Shown here in pieces: positions 57,601 through 64,000 of a stretch of 64,000 nucleotides of DNA; the stretch's first letter is position 1; every line of letters starts with the position of its first letter. A model generated the notes under the pieces. That model was not told where the DNA came from. It did no database searches and saw only the letters and a list, made by a program, of their open reading frames with translations. A program made the position numbers and the translations under genes. The DNA is from Coleophoma eucalyptorum (Eukaryota; Ascomycota; Leotiomycetes; Helotiales; Dermateaceae), in the NCBI GenBank assembly GCA_026120035.1, contig JALRME010000013.1:434001-498000 (forward strand), given 5' to 3'.

Positions 57601-60600
57601 AGTATAAGGTAGTGCTCGAGCCTACCATTGCTTAGTCCCAACCTTACTTAAGTTTTTTCTATCTCTAATGAATCGATGAGCAGCCTTGCCATTGTTTTCG
57701 AAGGGAAAGGAGAAGGATGCCTTTCGGGATTTGGATTTCTATTTCTACCGCGTTTGAGGGGAGAGCAACAGGGAAGGAAAAAAAAAATTTCATCCGCCAG
57801 CACCACACTCACATGTTGGGTTCACAACTCCGACATATATTTACTAGCCATTGTTTCTCAAGTCCATGCAGTAATGCAGGAAACGATCACAGACCAGGGC
57901 CCTTGACTCAAGAAAACACCAGGGTTGAATCGGAACCAAAGGCAAGAACAAACCAAAGGCAAGGTACAATATAGCAATAGATCCCATTCTATCCACCCTC
58001 GGTACCTTCCGCTAGTATTTAACCACGACAACAACAACAGCTAACCTCGGCGGACTATCTCGCAATCGCTTGCAAGGCGGAAGGTAAAGGATTCCTTTGC
58101 CTTTGATGTGCGTACTGTACCAATTGCTCCATAGCGCAAAGTCCCAAACAAGGGGAGCATTTACCGAGGTCTGAAAGCAGTGGAAAAGTAGGAAGATCTG
58201 TGGAGGAGAAACGAACAGGTCTCGCAACAACACAAATACACAAATACACACACACACGCACACACACACACACACACAAAAAAAAGTATTTTACCACAGT
58301 ATTAGACCCTTGCTTGACGTGAGATGGCCACGCCAAAACGTCACGGCTCGTCCACGATCATGGTTCCGGTGCCCGGGGAGGTACATCCGAAGTATCGTGA
58401 GCAATTGCTACAGTTGATACGGGTCCACAGGCCAGGGTAGTTTTTGTACGTGATGACCGTGCCAGCCTGGTAGTACTAACATTCCAGTACAATTGTACTG
58501 CACCATAGTAAGTATTGAGAGGGGCCAGTCCTGTACTTACCGTAGCTCAGTCCTGTATCCACGGACACGGACGTGGACGTGAGTGCGAGAGCGAAGACAT
58601 GCGTCTGGGATCGGATTGCTGCAGTACCAACAACGAGAGCGGGATAGCCTTCCGCAAGCAAGTACAGTGTACAATAAATCAACCTCTGCCTCACCCTTTC
58701 TGGCTGGGTTTCCCTAGAGAGAGAGTTCAAGAATCCTTACACTGATGTCCATTATTGCCCCTCCACATGGCTATATTTACAGCATTGTACTGTATGTACT
58801 CCGTGCCTGCGCACGTCTCGAGATATCACCCGCACTTCTTCCAGTAGCTGTCTAGACCGTGCCATAAATCGTATGCACCGCCTGTAACCATAGCAAAATA
58901 GTAAGATCCCACAACTTTGTGGGGACTCTAGGTTCATTAAAGTTTTTTTCCTCGTCCGACTTTCCTGCCACGCAAGCAACTATCTGAATAACGAAACTCG
59001 TACATCCAGTCGATCGTACATTCAAGAAAAGTCAATCCTCGCACCGCTCTCCTCACACCCCCGTCCCCAGCAGCAGGATGCAATCACGACGCATGGGATC
59101 CTATTTGGGTAAGGCGGGGGCAATCAGGGTTCGAAAGCCTCATCATTTGGTAGCTGCCCCTGCTCATCTCTGCTTGAGTCCCCATGCAGGATACGGTAAG
59201 CGCCAGAATGTGAGAGGCGGAGCGGCTGTATGTATCCCATGAGACGGGAACCCAAAGCCTGCGCTGTACCACATGGGGATTCCGAACCACCACAGTCCAG
59301 ACGGGAGTGGGAGCAGGAGTCGTTGAGATAAAGGAATGAAGGATGGTGGCTTGCTTGCCTTATCACCAACTTCGCAAATACAGCACCTGCTCCGTCTAGC
59401 CTACGTTTCCTGTGCCCACGTGTCGGTACCAAATCGTTCCAGGTTGGATAATTTATAAGGTAGTATTCTAATAGCAGCCATGCAAGCCATAGCTTTGGCA
59501 AGTAGAAGAAACAATTTACTAGACAATCAAACCTCCCATTGATTATCACAACCCATCCACCCATCCCGCGTACCTCCCCCAGCACACCCAAGCACAGGTG
59601 AGCGGGCACGGAAACATGACATAGCAGGGACATAGATACACAAAATATCACCACACATGACTTACATTACATAAATGATTCCTGAAACTCCTAGACACAT
59701 TGGCAGAGCGGCGTAAAATGTGAAGGCAAGATAGAGGGGTCCATTTCAGGAAGGAGAAGTAAATATTAGAATGCTACTACCACCACGCCTTACAGTCAGT
59801 CTACCGCTTCACGGAAATCAGAGTCGTTGAGGTACGTCAGAGGCAATTTCAGCCTGGGATAAACATACCAACCCACTGAACTTTCCCTACCTGACGAGGA
59901 GAGATAAGTCGAATATGAATATCTTATTGTTGTACAACGATTGAAGGCGTACAACCTTTATCAGAACCTGAAACAATGCGGTAAGCCATCTGCCGTTCTG
60001 TGTTTTGTTTTGCCTCAGGTTGTACAACTCGGAGCAGAAAGACAAGGTGCATGTACTTTGTATGCTACAAGTCACAACCTTTCCACTCACTCCCACACCG
60101 TGTGTATATATGTATGTTCATATGTGTGTATCCGTGTCAGCGAATTATCGCATGGAGAGAAAACGTGGCAGACATAGGGGAGGAGGAAGTGTGGGGAGAT
60201 GAGGGGTTTCTTGGATAGCTGTCTCATTTTGCTTTTCTTGCTTGCAGTGGAATTTTTCCTGCGATGGGGTTGGTTGATGAGGCGTATTGCTTAGTAGGTA
60301 AGTAAGTTGAGGGTTTTGGGGGGTATTGCGAATGCAGATTTCATGGCATGGTAGAGTGTAAAGTAAGAAAATTAAGTCACAAAACCCAACAGTTTCTGAA
60401 TCTTTAATCGTTGTCAAGATGGGACATTAGAGATAAGTAAATTTCTCTCAATTTCTTCTCCTATCTTTCTTCTTCGCCATACTTCGTATTCTTCCTGCAG
60501 ATAATTGTGAGAGAAGAAGGTGTGGAGGATGGGTGAGAGCAGAAGAAACAAAATATGATAGCCACAATCGAGGGCGCCGCTACAACATTTCAGTAGTTTG

Positions 60601-61185
60601 ACAGGAGGCTCCTTTCTTCTCATTTCAAGCATGACTGACGTCAAGCATGTGCAAGAAAAAGGAGAAAACGTGCAAGAAGAGAACAAACTGACAAGGACTA
60701 CAGCAACTCCCCGAACATGAACAGATGAAGAGGAGCACGAGCGAGAAACGGTATAAAGATGTTGAAATTCAAAAACAAGGTCAACATTTGGTGTAGAATA
60801 ACGCCGCAAACACCGGTTCCCAGACATAAGCTTCTCAGATCTCTCTTTGGTGTCAAACATCTGATTTGAAAAGATATCCTTTCAAGAACAGGAAAAAAAC
60901 GTTTCATGATGCGCCATATGCCCTTCTCTCTCTTTCTTTTCTCTTTTTTGATACTCCATTCGCCAAGGTGGGGGTCGTTCAAAAGATAAGGTGCATTGTT
61001 GAGCGACAGCTCTATTGTGGAATCGGGTTGTAGAAGCGCCGAAGTCTGAGGATGGAAATAGAGGTGGAATGGGTGTAGAAGGAACTTTGTCAAATGATGG
61101 TCATGACTTCGTGTGTGCATCCTCTAGGAGCGACAACATGCCAACTGAATGCGTATAGCATGGTGGGTGCCCACCGTTTGACCGC
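54612..61185. other. Gene-poor interval between NUP133 and ras2
   Basis: 6.6 kb without a supported gene. 54.85-56.85 kb is AT-rich with short open frames lacking ATG starts. 56.85-57.6 kb is more GC-rich with long overlapping open frames on both strands but no recognised domain. A CA repeat lies at 58246-58278. The 59.6-61.2 kb part has T-rich and GAGAG tracts and is likely, near its right end, the 3' untranslated region of ras2. I cannot tell decayed transposon DNA from ordinary intergenic DNA by eye. Confidence 0.55.
58246..58278. repeat. (CA)n microsatellite
   Basis: About 16 CA units with one CG interruption, followed by an A-run. Confidence 0.9.
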
Positions 61186-61972
61186 TCATAATATAACACA
61201 CTTCCTCGATGACTTGCTGCGGTAATGTCGATTTGAATCTCGTTGTGGTCCGCCATCTCCTGGTCCTCCCATACGTTGGCCCTTGCCACTAGTCGGAGAC
61301 TGCCTGACGCTTTGCAATCTTTGTCTGCGCAGTAATCGCACGACATCATAGAAGGCTTTCTCAACGTTGATGCAGTTCTTTGCTGATGCCTCCACGAACT
61401 CGCAACCGAGCTCTCGCGCCAGCGCATGACCTTCCTGGGTGGAGACCTCTCGTTCAGTTACCCGGTCACTCTTGTTCCCTACGAGCATTATAGGGACTGG
61501 GGCTGAGGGTGATACTGAGGATATTGGCGAGCCAGGGTACGAAGGCGAAGATGCTGAAGACTCTTTGACCCGTTGGATCTGGTTGTGAAATCTTTGAATG
61601 CGTGAAAAGGACGATCTCGAGGAGATACTATAGACAAGCACGAAGCCTTCCCCATCACGAATCCATTGATCTCGGAGGGCGGTGTATTCTTCCTGGCCGG
61701 CTGTATCGAGAACCTCCAACATGCATGATTGTCCATCTATGACCACTTGTTTTCGGTATGAATCTTCGATGGTGGGATCGTACTGTGGTGCGTTAGCATG
61801 GAGCTCGAGACGCCACGATGACGGGGAAGGACGAAGCCATCCCCAGCCGATGGCTGGTGTAACTTACTGTTTCGACGAAATGTTGTAGCGTCAATTGTAT
61901 CGTCAGGGCCGTTTTCCCAACACCTCCATCTCCTAGCACCACCAACTTGTACAGCACCATCTTGCCCGCCAT
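61186..61972 (-). CDS. ras2: Ras-like small GTPase, Ras2 type
   Basis: Membrane-anchored signalling GTPase controlling hyphal growth and development upstream of MAPK/cAMP pathways. Two exons, 61972-61868 and 61782-61186, 85 bp intron, 233 residues. G1 is [13 protein letters not shown]; the effector loop is [12 protein letters not shown], starting right after the splice; G3 is [16 protein letters not shown]4 is LVGNKSD; G5 is EASAKN. Between the switch helices and G4 there is an extra Ser/Pro-rich loop ([16 protein letters not shown]), a mark of the filamentous-fungal Ras2/RasB branch. The hypervariable tail is basic and ends in the prenylation box CVIL. A C-terminal Leu suggests geranylgeranylation. 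The start is in a strong context (GCCATGG). Confidence 0.97.
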
Positions 61973-63158
61973 GGCTAAGATGTGTCTCGAGAAGGATAAG
62001 GAGGAAGGGTTGCGAGCTGTATGGAGGAGAAAGCGTCGTCTTTGCACGGGGTCGAAGTCGGGATCGTTTGTGTATCGCAGCGGGCAGAGGGTGGAGAAGG
62101 TGGTGGTTCTTCAGAATTAGGTCGGAAGAAACGCTGGGTGACGGTGGCAGAAGCGATAGGAGAGGCTGATAGGCAGTCCAGACGTCGGTCTCGGTACGGC
62201 AAAGAGGTTAAGGCAAAGGTGCGTACTCTGTACAAAGGTATTCGTCGGGGCGCTTCTTGGTTGGCGCTACAAGATACTCGCTAGGAGTCAGGAATCTATG
62301 GCAAGGCGCTTCTTGACTTTTTCAGAAGAGCGGATTTCAGAACTGGGGAGACAGCTCTTCGTTGTTGTCATTCGCGGCCACTATCAGGAAGTGTGACAAG
62401 GTTCGGAAAGAAGCATGGCAGAACAGATGAGAGCATCAGCTGTAAAAGCAGCACTGCGCTCGACACCTGAATCTTCTTGCTAGGGTACCTTAGCCAGCAC
62501 GAAAGCTCCAGGACAGCTGCTCCAAAGCAGAATACACAGCAGACGATCCCACAGCCACAGCGGAATTCTAGACCGCCCTCGCACGTGTTCCCAGCGAAGA
62601 GCTGTTCAGCATGTTCATCTATTTCACTGACTATTTGCAAAAGGAGCAGGTCCAGAGACAGCTTTCTATTCGTCAATGGACTTGATCTTTGGGCTTCCCA
62701 GTCCATTGCGGTTCATTCCTAAAGCTCAGCTCAGCCCAGCCTAACCCAGCCCAGCCCAACATAGAGTATCCGGGGACCAAACTGTCTAGCTACAACCATG
62801 ATCGTGATTGACACAAACCTCCAAGACCTACTCCTCACTCTGTAACACTGCCAGATAGACCGAGGAAAGTAAGTTTCAGGTTTGGTTGTGACTGTGTCAA
62901 AGAAGAGACTTATTTCATAAGACCACCATAGCTATTCTTGGTGTCGGACATAGATATGTACAGGAAGTTGTAATAAATTTTAAGGAAATAACAGCCCGTC
63001 CGGGGCTTATCCAGTTTCTCTGGAATACCTATCCTACTGTAACGCCACCCTAATTGCTCGAAGAAGGTATACCCATCCAGACAAAATACCAAGTCAAATC
63101 GTATCCGCGCTGATGTTAGATCATTATCCAGCAAGACCTATATTTGGAGCGCAATCTA
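61973..63158. other. Intergenic region upstream of ras2
   Basis: About 1.2 kb between the ras2 start and the end of the OPY2-like gene, both on the minus strand. It includes a CCAGC/CAGCC-rich tract near 62720-62760. It must hold the ras2 promoter. No coding frame is supported. Confidence 0.65.
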
Positions 63159-64000
63159 TCAGTCCCGCACTTCATGCTCATCCCCAAATGGAGTACTATC
63201 TCTCTTTCCTAGCCCGCCCTTGACTTCCCCATGGGCTCTTTTGGTTGCTTCCTCGATGACTGCACTAAGACTGCTGCTACTCGTGTGGCTGTTGGGTGGG
63301 TCTGTGAAAGGACCTTGTCCAACGAGTGGAGTGTCGTCAATCAAAGTCACAGCAACTGAATCGCGTGTGTCAATAAGACTATGATCTGATGATGCATCAT
63401 CCGCAACGGATTTACTCTTGTTTTTACCGACGCTGATAACCTGTGGCTTCAAGTGTGTAGTCGACGTGGTACTGTTGGCCGTAGCATTGTTCAAGAAAGT
63501 AGACCCCACGCTAAACGCGGGACTCGGGGGCGCATATCGATCGTAATCCACGTTTGGAACGGGGGGTGTAACTTCGCCGCCATTACCAGGTCCACCAGTC
63601 GATTTGACACTGACAACAGCTGCCCTTCCTCGGATGACTGTCTGAGCTGGAACTGGGGAAACTACAGCGTTCTTGCCATAGATTGTAGAAGCAACGCTGT
63701 TTCTTGCATATGACGTTCGGTTGCTCACACCCGAGTATGTTGAGTCCCGCAAGTCTCCGGGCATGAAGAAATGTTCATCCTCGTATCTCGGGGAACTAGC
63801 AGCGGAGGAGAGAGCAATCGGGATAGGTGGAACGGGAGGTACGAGGAGGCCTGGTGTTGATGGTGCTGATCTGTTCGTCACACCGGGTATATACGCAATC
63901 TGAATAATGTTGGAAGCGCGAGTGAGAACAGTTGAAGCGACAGAGCCGACGGTGTGTGTAGATGCTCGAGCATCCCTTCGCATGGTGAAAGCCTTTTCAG
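63159..64000 (-). CDS. OPY2: Opy2-like membrane anchor, C-terminal part (runs off window)
   Basis: The frame is open through the right edge, reading EKAFTMRRDARASTHTV at its visible start, so the ATG at 63983 is probably internal and the gene continues beyond the window. About 280 residues are visible. The segment ASTHTVGSVASTVLTRAS and NIIQIAYIPGVTNR, then a Pro-rich GLLVPPVPPIPIAL, is the cytoplasmic start I associate with fungal Opy2, the plasma-membrane anchor that recruits Ste50 to the HOG pathway. The rest is Ser/Thr-rich and disordered (RDSTYSGVSNRTSYARNS, HTSSSSLSAVIEEATKRAH) with many likely phosphorylation sites. The expected Cys-rich ectodomain and membrane segment would lie to the right of 64000 and cannot be seen. 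The family call rests on recall of the conserved segment. Confidence 0.6.
   Translation of the reverse strand, partial: EKAFTMRRDARASTHTVGSVASTVLTRASNIIQIAYIPGVTNRSAPSTPGLLVPPVPPIPIALSSAASSPRYEDEHFFMPGDLRDSTYSGVSNRTSYARNSVASTIYGKNAVVSPVPAQTVIRGRAAVVSVKSTGGPGNGGEVTPPVPNVDYDRYAPPSPAFSVGSTFLNNATANSTTSTTHLKPQVISVGKNKSKSVADDASSDHSLIDTRDSVAVTLIDDTPLVGQGPFTDPPNSHTSSSSLSAVIEEATKRAHGEVKGGLGKRDSTPFGDEHEVRD

Overview
This is a stretch of nuclear chromosome from a filamentous ascomycete (Pezizomycotina). The protein-coding genes carry many short introns, almost all 45 to 117 bp, with GT(A/G)NGT donors and CTRAY-like branch sites. The gene set is fungal: an APSES factor of the StuA type, a Ras2-type GTPase with the filamentous-fungal insertion, a fungal SPX/three-membrane-segment protein and an apparent Opy2 fragment. 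Leotiomycetes (Helotiales-like) is my best guess from the general look of the proteins. That placement is inference, and no rRNA or other marker is present to settle it.

Layout. 1-3506: no gene recognised; probably the leader of the next gene near its right end. 3507-4571 (+): unknown secreted protein. 5645-8053 (-): StuA, whose translation start is unresolved. 8.1-18.5 kb: a gene-poor interval of 10.4 kb upstream of stuA, rich in CT/GA tracts, TGCT-type repeats and poly-C runs, probably long leader plus regulatory DNA. 18496-28574: BRCT protein (+), coiled-coil protein (+), NAD-dependent epimerase/aldehyde reductase (-), haloacid-dehalogenase-type hydrolase (-) and a six-segment membrane protein (+). 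30566-32092 (-): SPX-domain membrane protein. 32.1-36.5 kb: no gene recognised. 36490-54611: a dense housekeeping block with PRO2 (-), COP9 signalosome subunit 3 (+), RFA1 (-), dienelactone hydrolase family protein (+), mitochondrial malonyl-CoA:ACP transacylase (+), TRAPPC2L/Tca17 (+), AFG1-like ATPase (-) and NUP133 (-). 54.6-61.2 kb: a second gene-poor, partly AT-rich interval. 61186-61972 (-): Ras2. 63159-64000 (-): C-terminal part of an apparent Opy2 membrane anchor that runs off the right edge.

How the genes relate. There is no sign of a biosynthetic cluster or a mobile element. Most genes are unlinked housekeeping functions: proline synthesis, DNA replication, nuclear pore, vesicle tethering, mitochondrial fatty-acid synthesis and mitochondrial proteostasis. 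Three regulators of development or signalling (stuA, ras2, candidate OPY2) sit next to the gene-poor intervals, which fits long regulated leaders. Three head-to-head pairs share short promoters: HAD hydrolase/membrane protein, PRO2/CSN3 and RFA1/dienelactone hydrolase.

All exon boundaries were read by eye, requiring GT-AG (in one case GC-AG) sites and an uninterrupted frame; summed exon lengths are divisible by three for each spliced gene. I found no rRNA, CRISPR array, intact transposon or convincing tRNA. I did not find a previously undescribed multi-gene system. The most unusual points are the missing start codon and apparent N-terminal extension of StuA, a GC-AG intron with a tandem acceptor in CSN3, the unresolved mitochondrial leader of the AFG1 gene, and an ATGA-overlapping four-codon upstream ORF.
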